Shown: one piece after another, positions 33,655-45,200 of the stretch
How the letters are laid out: every line of letters starts with the position of its first letter
Position numbering within the stretch: position 1 is the first letter of the stretch
Assembly: GCA_026018925.1 (NCBI GenBank)
Contig: JAKSZU010000007.1
Coordinates: 98,667,501 to 98,731,500, forward strand
From: Tupaia tana
Lineage: Eukaryota; Chordata; Mammalia; Scandentia; Tupaiidae
Reading direction: 5' to 3'
DNA length: 64,000 nucleotides
Made by a program: the position numbers and the translations under genes
Notes under the pieces: generated by a model
What the model saw: the letters and a program-made list of their open reading frames with translations, nothing else
The model's database searches: none
Told to the model about the DNA's origin: nothing

Positions 33655-33960
33655 AAAGTGTACAGTTGCCCTCCTTGCTGTTGTACCTTCCAATGCTTCA
33701 GTTTCTACAGTAGAGTGCAGATATTCGGTATATATGACAGGGAGTAGGAAGCTTTCCTGTCATAGTCTGCTTGCTTTGCTTAGCATTACATGTTTCATTA
33801 GATCCACTTGGCATCAGATGTCAGGGTCTAGTCGCCTTTTCATGGTTGAGTAGTATTCCTTAGCGTCCACGTGCCACACTGTTCCAGTCCACTCCTCTGA
33901 TCCTGCAGGTTTGGTCTCATGCCCTGTCCTAGGAGTAGTGAGTCATGGTCATTTGCATCT
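33655..33960 (-). mobile_element. Old L1 3' end, antisense (copy B)
   Basis: Antisense L1 3'-end sequence (TTCATGGTTGAGTAGTATTCC at 33,839) matching 24,390-24,700 of copy A. Confidence 0.6.
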
Positions 33961-34214
33961 TTTTTATATTTTTCATTCTCTTCTGAAAACTTGTTTCTTT
34001 CCATTGAGATTAATAGACCTTACCTTATCTGATAATGCACTCATGGGGGTATTCAATAACTTAATTATTGCCCTTTCCCCTGAGAATGTTCAGATTTCCC
34101 TACTTCTTTGTATGCTTTCTGGTGTGATTCTGGCCAATGTTTTGAACAATTATGAACAGTGTTCTGAGACTCTGGTTCCTGTTATAATCCTTTGGATAAT
34201 GTCAATTTTCTTTT

Positions 34215-34710
34215 CTTCTTTTAAAGAAACATTTTCCTAGAGTGTGCAGGTGCTCACTGGAGAGAGAGAGAGAATGAGGGAGTGCCAGAAAGCAACACCA
34301 AAGGTGATACCACACTGCAATCCTACCTCCAACATTTATTCTGGGCATGGGGCCAGCAGGTCACATGGTGGTTCAGGTGCACGTTGCTGACCGTGGTTCA
34401 GTTCCCACACCAAGCAGCTTGAAACTCACTCTTGGCATGTGTTTGTGTGTGAAAAAAAAACCCTGAGAAGAGAAGGGGTTACAATGTGGCCTTATCCCTG
34501 AGGATGATTTCTCAATTTCTCTCTCTCTCTCTCTGTGTTTTTCTCCAGTAAGCAAACACACACTATGACAAAAATATCTTAATAAAAAAGAAAACCGACT
34601 TTGGACGTGCACTCACATGTGCTCTGGTTCCCCGTCTGGGGCTCACACTGTGCAGGCTCCTATGTGGAATCCAGCACTTTAACCTCCACACGACTGGCTG
34701 GCTCTCAGAT
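34215..34710. mobile_element. Old SINE inside an older SINE (copy B)
   Basis: Same nest as 24,930-25,400: a sense old SINE (about 34,350-34,595) splits an antisense older one. Confidence 0.65.
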
Positions 34711-34937
34711 TAGGCACCTGTTACTGAGAGCCCATGGTATCTCTGGTTTAGCTGTAAAAGCTTTACATAAATAGCATAATCCTATGACAAATCTGTTAGT
34801 CTCATTTTGCAGAAGAGGAAACTAAAGTGAAAGAATGTGATCAGTTGTTCATTCTCGTAGTCCCAGATTGCCATGGTTGCAATGACCTTTTTCTTAGTTA
34901 TAAATTGCACATAATGTGGAAGAAATGTGAAATTTTT

Positions 34938-35188
34938 AATTTTTTAAAGAGAATTTTTTGTTATAGGGAGCGTGTTCTTACCAAAGAAAGAGAAAGAAAG
35001 AGAGAGAGAGAAATCTCCCCTCAGGAGGGTTGGGCATGCTGCAATCCCTACTCCATTCTCCTCTTAGGATTTTGAGCATGAATGCACACGTACCCAGCTT
35101 GAGTTTTACACCACTGGGTCCAGGACTTGAACTGTGGTCAACTACATGAGAGTCCAGCAACATAACCACTAGCCATCTCTGGTAGACC
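34938..35188 (-). mobile_element. tRNA-derived SINE specific to copy B
   Basis: Antisense SINE flanked by TGTGAAATTTTT at 34,926-34,937 and 35,189-35,200. Copy A has an empty site near 25,620. The head is decayed (ACTAGCCATCTCTGG). Confidence 0.85.
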
Positions 35189-35229
35189 TGTGAAATTTTT
35201 TTTAGATTTAGGTATGTTTAAGAAAGTAT

Positions 35230-35506
35230 GGGACCAGCAGTTAGTGCAATGGCTATGTTGCTGGACTCCCATGTAGTCGACCGTTGTTCGCATCCCAACC
35301 CCGGTGGCTTAAACTCACGCTGGGTGCATGCGCATGCGTGCCTAAGATCCTGAGAGGAGAATGGAGGAGAAGGGATTGCATTGTGGCCATCCCCCCTGGG
35401 GGGTGATTTCTCACTTTCTTTCTCTCTGTCTCTCTCTGTCTGTCTGGCAAGTGCACACGCCCTATAGCAAAAACCTCTCAAAAAAAAAAAAAAAAAAAAA
35501 AAAAAG
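35230..35506 (+). mobile_element. tRNA-derived SINE specific to copy B
   Basis: Young full-length SINE with a long A-tail. A short AAGAAAGT flank is on both sides (35,220-35,227 and about 35,507-35,514). It is absent at the equivalent point of copy A (about 25,655). Confidence 0.9.
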
Positions 35507-36566
35507 AAAGAAAGTCAGTGTGTGCAGGAATAAGTATATACTTCAACAACTTCATGGAAGCATGGTATCAAAGAATGTGTTTAGGGGCCAGATGGTGGTG
35601 CAGTGGTAAAACTGTCAGCAAGACTGACACGCATAGAAATTTTACTGTTTTGCATCTGGAGACTTCCTTGAGTATTGGGGCAACCATGTTCCCATGAGGT
35701 AGGCTGGTTAAGGTGGGGAAGGATGGCACCACTGGTACCATATCAGGGTTTATGCTTCATGTATGTCTCTCCTACTCATGACATACCCTTTTTAAATAAG
35801 TGCAGTTATTTCACAGAAAACTTAAACTCTGTGCCTACTTTTTCATAGTTTGCATTCCCATAACCTTTCTGAAAGCCTTTGTCACACCTTTGATATGTGT
35901 TAGAGCATGTAGGGAGTGGAGGACTAGGTAAACATGCCGGTGTGATGGAGAGTTCAGGGTCATTGTAAGAGTTCTGGAAAACTGCAAAAGACAGGGTTCT
36001 TACAGCTGAGTATTTGATCCTTAACCTCTTGACTCTAACTGGAAAGCACAGAGCTGTTTGATCCTCTGGCTGCTTGTTGTGGCCCCTAGAGCAAATGCCA
36101 AGTAATTGAGAAACTCTGTATAAGCTCTTGTTTATACTTACCTTAGGTTAAGAGCCAACTGGACAGTAAGGTAGACCTTCTGTACCAGAATAGAGTTTCT
36201 GTTCATTACTTCCTGCTATATGAATTCACAAAGCTTCAAGGCTGCAGGACCGAGCACAGAGCGGGTATGTACTTGGGTTCTTGGCGGAGGAGAATGTATA
36301 GGAAGCATGGCTAACTCCACAGCACAGTGGCGAAGTGCTGTGAAGTGGGAGTTGATCTCACCTGGCTGACTGTGGTTTGAATCCAGGTCCCAAAGCTTTG
36401 AAAAGCACAGCAGGCGCTAGTGCCCATGTGCCCACCCAAAATACTGATGGGAATGAAAACTTAAGGAAAAGGGTTGAATTTGACCACATCCCATGTGGGG
36501 AGTGGTTTCCCTCTCTGTGTTTCTTTCTCTAGTAAGTTCACATGTCTACAGGCAATTAACACTCTC

Positions 36567-36574
36567 TCTCTCTT

Positions 36575-36604
<30 letters not shown>
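36567..36604. repeat. (CT)n(CA)n compound microsatellite
   Basis: CT run followed by CA run at the tail of the old SINE that ends copy B. Confidence 0.85.
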
Positions 36605-36605
<1 letters not shown>

Positions 36606-37110
36606 AATACATGAGATAATTTAAATCCCCTTCTTTCCTTGTCTGAAGTAAATCTTGTTTTGTTTAATTTTCTAAGGAAATTACTTTTATTTTAGAAAGA
36701 GGTGGGATAAATGTAGTTTTAGGCCAAATGTGGGAGCTAGTTAAAGCAGCCTGTTAGAATAGACAATAAATTAATAATTCTAAGTGACATAAATATTGGT
36801 ATATGTTTGGCTGAATATAAATATTATAATGTAGGGAGATAGCTGGATGAAGTAACAGAATTATAATTTTTAAGCTTATTTTCCCATTTCATCTGTGAGG
36901 GAGAGAGAGATAAAGGGACTCCCAACTGGGCCCCCCTCTGTGATCCACTGCCAGCCTCAGCCAGCTGGGGCCATGGCCCATGTCCACAGATCTAGTGCAG
37001 AGAGGGAAGCCCTGCTGTGTAAACTGTGCTCCCTCCTTCATGGATAGTGTTGTGTTCCTGCTGCACCACTGTCTGGTCCCATGACCAAAAATGTCACTTT
37101 AAAATTGAAC
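36605..37110. other. Unclassified sequence with a possible old SINE
   Basis: AT-rich sequence, then about 36,890-37,085 with SINE-like features in antisense (GAGGGAGAGAGAGAT start, GCACCACTGTCTGGTCCC end). No gene was seen. Confidence 0.4.
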
Positions 37111-37119
37111 AAAACTTAT

Positions 37120-38060
37120 TTTTTTTTCAGTTTTATAAAGTTGAGGTGAAATCCACATAATATAGAATGATTCACTTTAAAGTATATCATGCCATGACTC
37201 AGTGGAGCCATCATCTTCTCAACCATCTCCTCTATCTATTTCCAAAACATTCTCATCACTCCCCACTACCATCCCAGTTAAACAGTCCTGTAATCTCTTC
37301 TCTCCCCAGCCCCTGGCAAACACTACATCTCTTTCTGTCTGGATGGATGCACTATTCCTGTAATTTTACATAGATGAAATGGTACATGTGACCTTTTGTG
37401 CTGTTCTTAATATTTTGGGGATTCCTCCACATTGTAGCATGTATCAGTACTTCTTCCTTTTTATGGAATACAGGAGTGCAATAATACATAAACATTCTGT
37501 TTATCCATTCATCAGTTTTTGGCTATTTGGGCTACTTCCAATTTTTTACTATGGAGAACAGTGCTCCTTCAAACCCTGCATGTGAAGTGACATCACACTG
37601 TACTTTGATATCCCTGGTAACTAATCTTAGGTGCTTGCTGGAAACTCATATCTCTTCTATGGAGAAGGATCATTTCAAATGCTTTGACCATTTTTGGGGG
37701 TTGTTTTTGGTTGTGGAGTTGTAAGAGTTCTCTATGTAGTCTGTATACTAGATCCATTGGACCTATGCAGTGTGAATACTTTCTCCCATTCTATATGATG
37801 TCCCTCTATTTCCTTGATAATTTCTTTTGATACTCAAAAGTTTTAAATTGTTATGAAGTCTAATTAACCTGTTTTCCTTTTTTTTTAATTGTACATCTTT
37901 GGGTTTCTTTGGTAAAAATCAGTTTCTGAATTGAAGGTCTGAAGACTTATTTCTATTTTTCTTTTCTAATTGTATTATAGTTTTTATAGTTTTACTTCAA
38001 ACAGTTGTGTTATACATAAGATTTTCTAATTGTGTTATAGTTTTACATCAAACTGTTGTG
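37120..38060 (-). mobile_element. Old L1 3' part, antisense
   Basis: Antisense order of a mammalian L1M-type 3' region: GTTGAGGTGAAATCCACATAA, CAGCCCCTGGCAAACACTAC, TGTAGCATGTATCAGTACTTC, TATCCATTCATCAG. It then runs into the ORF2 end. It is diverged with no open frame. Similarity to L1M families is from memory. Confidence 0.75.
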
Positions 38061-38279
38061 TTATAGGTTAACTTTCATATATTTCTTATTTATTAGTGTG
38101 GATGTAGCATGGATAAGGAAAATTGAACAGTTTTCCTTCTTTCCTGTCATCCTCAACATTCAATACTTTACTTTTGACACCAGATATCTAGACTATTTTT
38201 CCTCACACCAAAAAATTTCTGTTTCTTTGCAGATACCAACTGGGTGTGTTGTAATTCAGTACAGTTTTCACACTAACTA

Positions 38280-39040
38280 GAGTCAACACAGGCCCCACAG
38301 GTTATGGCTCAGCCGCACAGACAGCCCCTCTCAGAGGCCAGTCCTCGTAGGGTAGGTCCCCGGTTATAGTTACTGCTATAATTTTCTAAAATGTCTCCCA
38401 GAACTCAGGAGACACCTATGATTGCCCATTTGTAAAAGGATACAACCCAGGAATAGCCACATGGAAGAGATTCATGGGTCTAGACATGGATGAAGAAGCA
38501 TGCAGTTTCAATACTCTGTCTGAGTGTTCTACCTGCCACAGATCACATGTTCAGCAGTGTGAAAATCTCTACAAATCCTGTCCATTGGGGTTTGTATGGA
38601 TGGAGGCTACACTGTAAAGTATGATTGATCTAATCATTAGTCACTGGTGATTAATTCAACATTCAGGATCTCTTTCCTTTGTAGGACTGAGGGTTGAACT
38701 AAAGTTCCAACTCTCTAATCACATGATTCTGACACCCTTAGTTCTCAGCCATTAGTTATCTCATTAGCATGCAAAGAGACACCTCCCACTTAGAAGTTGA
38801 GGGATATAGGAGCTGTGTGTCTGGAAACTGGGACACCGAATAAAATTCCTTACATTGAATTCACACAAGGAGATTGCACTTTGTATTTTCAGTTGTTTCC
38901 AGTTGTCCTAGCACCGTGTGTGGAAGAAACTATTGTCCAACTAAATGGGCTTGTTACCCTTATGGAAAATCAACTGACCAAGAATATATGGGCTTGTTTC
39001 ATGACTCCCAGCCTATTCTCTCTTCTGTGTGTATGATTCC
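38280..39040. other. Ancient interspersed repeat, probably LTR-type
   Basis: Includes AGTATGATTGATCTAATCATTAGTCACTGGTGATT and CCAACTCTCTAATCACATGATT, which resemble an ancient LTR-type repeat seen in many placental genomes. Family assignment is uncertain. Confidence 0.4.
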
Positions 39041-39048
39041 CCTTATAC

Positions 39049-39581
39049 TGTTAGGCCAAATTAGCATATGTTAGGCTGAGTTAGTTTAGGCTGATTTAGC
39101 GTAAATGCCCTTGCTAGGGCTGCAGGCCAAGTTAGCTTATGTTAGGCTGAGTTAGCATAGGCTGAGTTAGGGTATTCACCGCCATGACCGGGTTTCGAGG
39201 ATGGGGCACAGGAATTCGCTAATTAACAGGACGCAGGAATTCCCAAGTTAACAGAGGACAGGCTGGTCGGGCGGTGCCAGGATGGACAAACCTGGAGGTG
39301 CCAGAAGGTTTACCTAACCTTAACTGAGAGTTCTTATCTAAATTCAAGTGGGCAATAACAGTCCCTAACAACACATACCCCCTCCTTTGTGTGTTGCATA
39401 CTATGAAAAGTTACTGATAGTATATCCTGTATTGCCTCCTGAACTATAAAAGACCCCTCTATCCTAGATTCAGGGTCTTTGTCACAAACCGCTGCATCGA
39501 GCATAAACTCGAACCCCAGCTAGCTGGAAAAAATAAATGCTTCTTATGCAGTTGCATTGTCATGGATCTTTGGATCCTACA
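39049..39581 (+). mobile_element. Solo LTR, 4-bp target duplication
   Basis: Starts TGTTAGGCC and ends GGATCCTACA, flanked by ATAC at 39,045-39,048 and 39,582-39,585. It has CTATAAAAGACC (TATA-like) and AATAAA downstream. It is related to 14,022-14,871. The 4-bp duplication fits an ERV1/gamma-type integrase. No internal viral sequence is attached, so it is a solo LTR, left by recombination between the two LTRs of a provirus. Confidence 0.8.
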
Positions 39582-39585
39582 ATAC

Positions 39586-39721
39586 CAGTAGCACACTACT
39601 GAGATTACTGATGGTTTGTTGTAAAGTTTGCAATTAGGAAGTGTGAGTCCTCCAACGTTGTTGTTTTTCAACGTTGTTTTGGGTATTTGGGGCCTTTGCA
39701 GTTTTATATAAATTTGATGAT
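39586..39721 (-). mobile_element. Old L1 ORF2 fragment, antisense (left part)
   Basis: Antisense L1M-like ORF2 sequence (AGGAAGTGTGAGTCCTCCAACG) continuing at 58,349-58,480 after the SINE and provirus insertions. Confidence 0.65.
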
Positions 39722-39743
39722 CATATATTTCTTTCTTTTTTTA

Positions 39744-39787
<44 letters not shown>

Positions 39788-39953
39788 CTTGTGCTTGCCA
39801 GATAGGCACAGAGATACAGAGAGCAAGAAATCAATCCCCAAGGGGGATGGTCATGCTGCAATCCCTTCTCCTCCATGTTCCTGTCAGGATTTTGGGCACA
39901 CATGCACACATGCCAGCAGGAGTTTTAAGTCAATAAGTCTGGGACTTGAACTG
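39722..39953 (-). mobile_element. tRNA-derived SINE, left part, split by the provirus
   Basis: Antisense SINE whose tail side is a TA microsatellite (39,745-39,785). It breaks off at GGGACTTGAACTG. The missing head resumes at 58,290 after GAACTG. It therefore records the empty site of the provirus. Confidence 0.92.
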
Positions 39954-40488
39954 TGTGGAGAGCAGCAATCTGAGAAAACATGGTTTGACCTTTAGACACA
40001 TGCAAAACAGGCTCCTGTAAGCTACTCTAGCAGGGCTACTGAGAAGCATCTACATACAAAAGCATATCTGCCTGCTGTCAATGGTTATCTTCCTGTTGTT
40101 GATACCCAATACCCTAGATACTGGCAGTATAGAGCAAAAGGAAGTCTCATGTGTTTATCAGCTTGTCCCCCATGAAGATAAGAGAAATTAAATGATGGCA
40201 GTCATTTTCACATTTTCAGATGATTTACATCCAAAAACAACTGGCTTTGCATTCCATTTCCTTCTCCCTTATTCTCTTTGCATCCCTTTTCTTTTTGCCC
40301 CATTTTCTGCCCTTTAAGAGAATAAACCTGAGGCTTGTTCTGTTTGCAACTTCTCTATCGGAGAAGCTGTGCCCACCCAATCTTCACTTTTCTCTGCTTG
40401 TGTGTCTTTGTGTGTTTGTTATTTTGTATTTCAAATCCACAGCCTTCTCCACTCAGAAAAATATGTTCATGCTCAGCAAGTCCCAGCA
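39954..40488 (+). repeat. 5' LTR of the provirus
   Basis: A 535-bp LTR from TGTGGAG to GTCCCAGCA, three bases before the primer-binding site. It matches the 3' LTR at 55,299-55,744/58,235-58,289 throughout (CTACTCTAGCAGGGCTA, TTTACATCCAAAAACAACTG). AATAAA is near 40,320. Confidence 0.92.
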
Positions 40489-40491
40489 AAG

Positions 40492-40509
40492 TGGTGCCCA
40501 ACCTGGGGC
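40492..40509 (+). other. Primer-binding site (lysine-tRNA 1,2 type)
   Basis: TGGTGCCCAACCTGGGGC differs by two bases from TGGCGCCCAACGTGGGGC, the lysine-tRNA(1,2) site of many betaretroviruses. This supports the class II assignment. Confidence 0.88.
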
Positions 40510-40756
40510 CTGAGTACTGGGAAAGAATCAGGCCAGTAGACACTCCTTGCACCTGACCAGATATTATTGAGTAAGATAAGGATCCTGTAGAGGAAAATGA
40601 AGAATAAAGAATATAGAGCAGAAGAAATGATACCAGAGTTAGGAGATATCACAATAAAATAAAGAGATAATAGATCAAGAGAAGGAGTGGATTCGATAAT
40701 TTTGGGTGTAAATCTTGGGAACACAATTGTCTAAAGAGAGAAAGATTTATGTTTAA

Positions 40757-41434
40757 ATGTTGTCTTATATGTTTAAAGGTAGGGGTGATAAAGTTAGTAT
40801 CAAGCAGTTATATCAGTTCCTGTTTTTTATGCAGGAAATATGCCCTTGGTTTCCAGAGCAAGGAATAGTTTATGAGGAGACCTGGGACAAGGTCAGAGAA
40901 CAAATCAGGAAAAACTATACAACAGAGGGTCTTAGCAAGATTCCCATCTTTGCTTTCTCGCTGTGGAATTTAATTAAGGAGTGCTTGAAACAAAACCTCC
41001 AGAAAAAAAATGGAGTTGGTTTAGTAACTCCACTGACAAACACTCCAGAGGGCTATGCCTACCTCTTTCCTAAGAAATCAGAGTCTGTAACTAAAAACAA
41101 GGATAAAATGACTGTCTTTTAAAGTTAGACAGACTGAAAATGGCGGGTTTCCAAGAGATATCAGGGTGGGAGGAGAATGGAGCTGCTGCCCTTTAGTCTA
41201 CTGCTCCCTTGCTGAGGTCTGGTCTGCTGCTTCCCAGTCAAAACCTACTTGTATATCAAATGGGGCTAGGGCAGAAAGAACAACTCCTACTTTAACCCCC
41301 CTCCAGAGAGCTTTGTATTGCATGGCAGATAGAGGACAGGATACTTTGGGATTTAAATTGTGTCCTGTTATACAAACTCCTGATCTTGGCAATTCTGGAA
41401 AAAAAAAAATCATCAACATGCGCTAATATCCTTT

Positions 41435-41465
<31 letters not shown>

Positions 41466-41700
41466 TTAATAATGGCTTGTACACAATATGGTTCCATGGC
41501 ACCGTATTCAGTATATGACAAGGACCTAGTGAGTTATATCAAGATTTTATTTCCTACTTGACAAAAGTCATATCCCAACTGCTCTCTATCAGGAGGCAGA
41601 ACAAGTTTTGTTAAAGCAATTGGCCTTTGAAAAATGCTAATGCCTCTTACAGAGCAGCTTTTTCATTTAAAAAATAATAATAATAAAAAGGAAGGGGGAG
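40757..41700 (+). pseudogene. gag: Betaretroviral gag remnants
   Basis: 40,757-41,122 is an open stretch matching a betaretroviral matrix domain, with key words ICPWFPEQG and FSLWNLIKECL. Downstream (41,160-41,425 and about 41,465-41,680) come broken capsid pieces, for example MACTQYG. Frameshifts, stops and an A-run near 41,441 split it. The nucleocapsid was not found before the L1 insertion. Gag is the structural core protein; this copy is non-functional. Confidence 0.82.
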
Positions 41701-42019
41701 AGTGGCTGACTATATATTGGACTTTTACAGGACATTGGAAAAAAGTTCTTTTACTTGTCTACTAGCCACATACTTATAAGATGCCGATATGTACTAAAAG
41801 CTAAATTGCTAAAAATTTAAATAGTTTACTAAAACTATAAAGTTCTACCCACAAAGTTCAACCTTAATGGCCTTTCCTGAGGTGTTTAAATCCCAAGTCT
41901 ATTAAAATAATAATAATAAGATAATAAATAGTAATACATAGTAATAATAAATAACAATCAATAAAACCAATTGTACTAATGTAATGCCATTAGTCACAAA
42001 TTAGATAATTATCTTTTTT

Positions 42020-42220
42020 TTAACGACTATAAATTCCATTATTTTATTGATTAATTTAAGCATTTTCCACTTGAAATAGATACTAGAATCACATATTTAG
42101 TTAAAGAGAGAGAGAGAGAAATCACCCCAGAGTTAGACATGTTCATACCACCAACTCTATCCTCCATTGTGCTTTTCCTTCAGGATTCTGGGCACATACG
42201 TAAACTCACCTGATGTGCTT
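42020..42220 (-). other. Possible 3' transduced segment of the L1
   Basis: Lies between the usual L1 3' end (about 42,220) and the T-run next to the target duplication. It includes an old antisense SINE fragment (42,095-42,215). Such extra DNA between the element end and a distal A-tail is typical of read-through transcription at a source locus. A later SINE insertion alone would not explain the unrelated 42,020-42,090 part. Confidence 0.5.
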
Positions 42221-42259
42221 TTCTTAAATTATTTTTATATATTTTTATATACATTCAAT

Positions 42260-45200
42260 AACATTGTTTAGCTTACAAAGTGAATATTTCAATATGTGAA
42301 CATTTCTCCCCAGTCCAGTTGATCAAAATATCTTCAACAGATAACACCACACTTCCCCATCCTGTCAATGCTCTGCCTCTGTATCCCTCCTCCAAATGTC
42401 TTTCCCTAGGCCCCACTCCTCCACATACGCCACATCTGGCATTCACACTCATCTCTTGTGTTTGTATATCTTTAAGTCAATCAGTTTTGGTCATATAGTG
42501 CAGACACTTGGTATACATTAAGTGGGGACATACAATGTCTCTCCTTCATAGCCTGGCTTGCATCACTCAGCAGCAAATCTTTCATATTCTTCCACTTTCT
42601 GTCAAAAGCTAGGGTATTGTGGTTTTTATGGCTGAATAGTATTCCATAGAGTATATGTGCCACAGTTTTTCAATTCATTCATCCATATGAGGGTATTTGG
42701 GTTGGTTCCATGTCTTAGCAATCATGAATAGTGCTGCAATAAACATTGATGTGCAAGCACTTTTCCAATGAAGAATTTTTCTGTCTCTTGGGTATATACT
42801 GAGGAGTGGGATTGTTGAATCATATGGTAGTTCTATTTGTAGATTTTTTTAGGAATCTCCAAATTGTTCTCCATACTGGCTGGACCAATTTACATACCCA
42901 CCAGCAGTGTAAAAGAGTTCCCCTTTCACCACACCCCTGCCAACACTTATTGTTTTTTGGTTTTTTTAATCTTAGACATTCTGACTGGGGTTAGGTGGTA
43001 CCTCATTGTTGTTTTGATCTGCATTTCCCTTATAAAGAGGGATGTTGAGCAGTTTTTAAATATGCCTTTTGGCTATTCGTATGTCATCTTTAGAGAGTGT
43101 TTTTTCAACTCCTTCTCCCTTCTTTTAATAGGGTTGATCATACTTTTTTCCAAACAGTGGAGTGAGTTCCTTGTATATTCTTGTTATCAGTCACTGAACT
43201 GATGCATAATTTACAAAAATATTTTCCCAGTCTGAGGGCTGTCGGTTCACACTAATTACTATGTCTTTTGCCATGCAGAAACTTCTTAGTCTGATGTAAT
43301 CCCATTTGTCTATTTTCGGGATTATCGACTGGGCTTTGGGGGTCTTATTTGAGAAGATTTTCCCTACAACAATGTCTCCCAGAGTTTCCCCGGTGTATTC
43401 CAGGAGTAGTTTTATAGTTTGAGGTCTTAGATTTAGATCCTTGATCCACCTTGACTTGATTTTTTTGTCAAAGGTGAGAGGTAGGGGTTCAGATTCATCT
43501 TTATGCAAGTGGAAATCCAGTTTCTCCAGCACCATTTGCTGAAGAGGTTTTCCTTTTCCCACTGGATTGAGTGGTACCCCTTGTCAAAAATCAGTTTACT
43601 GTATGTTTGGGAATTTATTTCTGGGGACTCTATTCTGTTCCATTGGTCCACATGCCTGTTTCTGTGCCAGTACCATGCTGTTTTGATTACCACAGCTTTG
43701 TAGTATATTTTGGGGTCAGGGAGTGAAATGCCACCCACTCCACTCTTCTTGTGCAGAATTCTTTTGGCAATACGGAGTCTATTATGATTACAGATGTATT
43801 TTATGATTGTCTTTTCTAGATCTGTGAAGAATGTGTCTGGTAGTTTGATTGGCATTGCATTGAATATGTAGATTATTTTGGGTAGAATTGCCATTTTGAT
43901 TATATTCTTCCAATCCAGGAACATGGGACGTCTTTCCACTTTTTTGTGTCATTTTCAATTTCTTTTTTTAGCTTCTCATAGTTTTCCTTGTGGAGGTCTT
44001 TAACTTCTTTGTTTGATTTATTCCTAAATATTTTATACTTTTGATGGCTATGGTAAATGGAATAACTTTTTTCAGTTCTATCTCCGTCTGCCTGTTATTC
44101 GTATATAGAAATGCTATTGAGTTCTGTATATTGATTTTATATCCTGCAACTTTACTGTAATCATGTATTACTTCCAGTAATTTTTCCATAAAGACCATTG
44201 AGTCTTCTATGTATACAATCATGTCATCTGAGAATAGAGAGAGTTTCACCTCTTCTTTTCCTGTTTGAAAGCCTTTTATTTTTTGTCTTTTCTGATTGCG
44301 TTGGTGAGGACTTCCAGTACTATATTAAACAGGAGTGGAGAAAGTGGACATCCTTGTCTTGTTCCCATGTTTAGTGGGAAAGTTTTCAGCTTTTCTCCAT
44401 TCAAGATGATGTTTCCTATGGGTTTTTCCATTGATGGCTTTTATTGTGTTGAGAAATGGCTCTTCTATGCCGATTTTGCTGGGAGTCTTAATCATGAAGG
44501 GATGTTGTTTCTTATCAAATATTTTTTCTGCATCAATTGACATCACCATATGGTTTCTATCTTTATTCCTGTTAATATGATGTATTATATTTATGTTTTT
44601 GTGTATGTTGAACCAACCTTGCATTCCTGGAATAAAGCCTACCTGATCATGCTGTATGATCTTTTCTATAAATTGTTGAATACGGTTTGCTAGTATCTTG
44701 TTGAGAATCTTTGCATCTATATTTATCAGAGATATTGGTCTATAGTTTTCCTTCCCTGTCCTGTCCTTATCTGTTTTGAGAATAAGGGTGATAGAGGCTT
44801 CATAGAATGAATTAGGGAGAGACTCACCCTTTTGTATCTTTAGAAATAACTTGAGCAGAATGGGGATTAACTCTTATTTGAAACTTTTGTAGAATTCAGA
44901 GGTGAATCCATCAGGGCCAGGGCTTTTCTTTTTTGGGAGGTTATTTATTATTGATTCAATCTCCTGGCTTGTTATGGGCCTATTCTGACTTTCTAAATCC
45001 TCCTTCTAATTCTTGGTTGATTATATTTGTCCAGGAATTTGTTCATCTCATCCAGACTGTCTTCTTTCTTAGCATATAGATTTTCAAAGTATCCTCTAAT
45101 GATGTTTTGGATTTCTACTATGTCTGTTGTTATGCTATCAGCTTCATTGAAGATTTGATTTACTTGGTTGCTTTCTCTCTTCTTCTTAATAAATCTCACT

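Larger units (their letters stand above)
28283..36540 (+). repeat. Direct duplication, copy B
   Basis: Counterpart of copy A (7,530-26,969). It lacks both HAL1 elements and the 22,960-24,390 LINE block, and carries its own SINEs at 28,416, 34,938 and 35,230. It ends in an old SINE whose tail continues to about 36,560. Confidence 0.85.
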
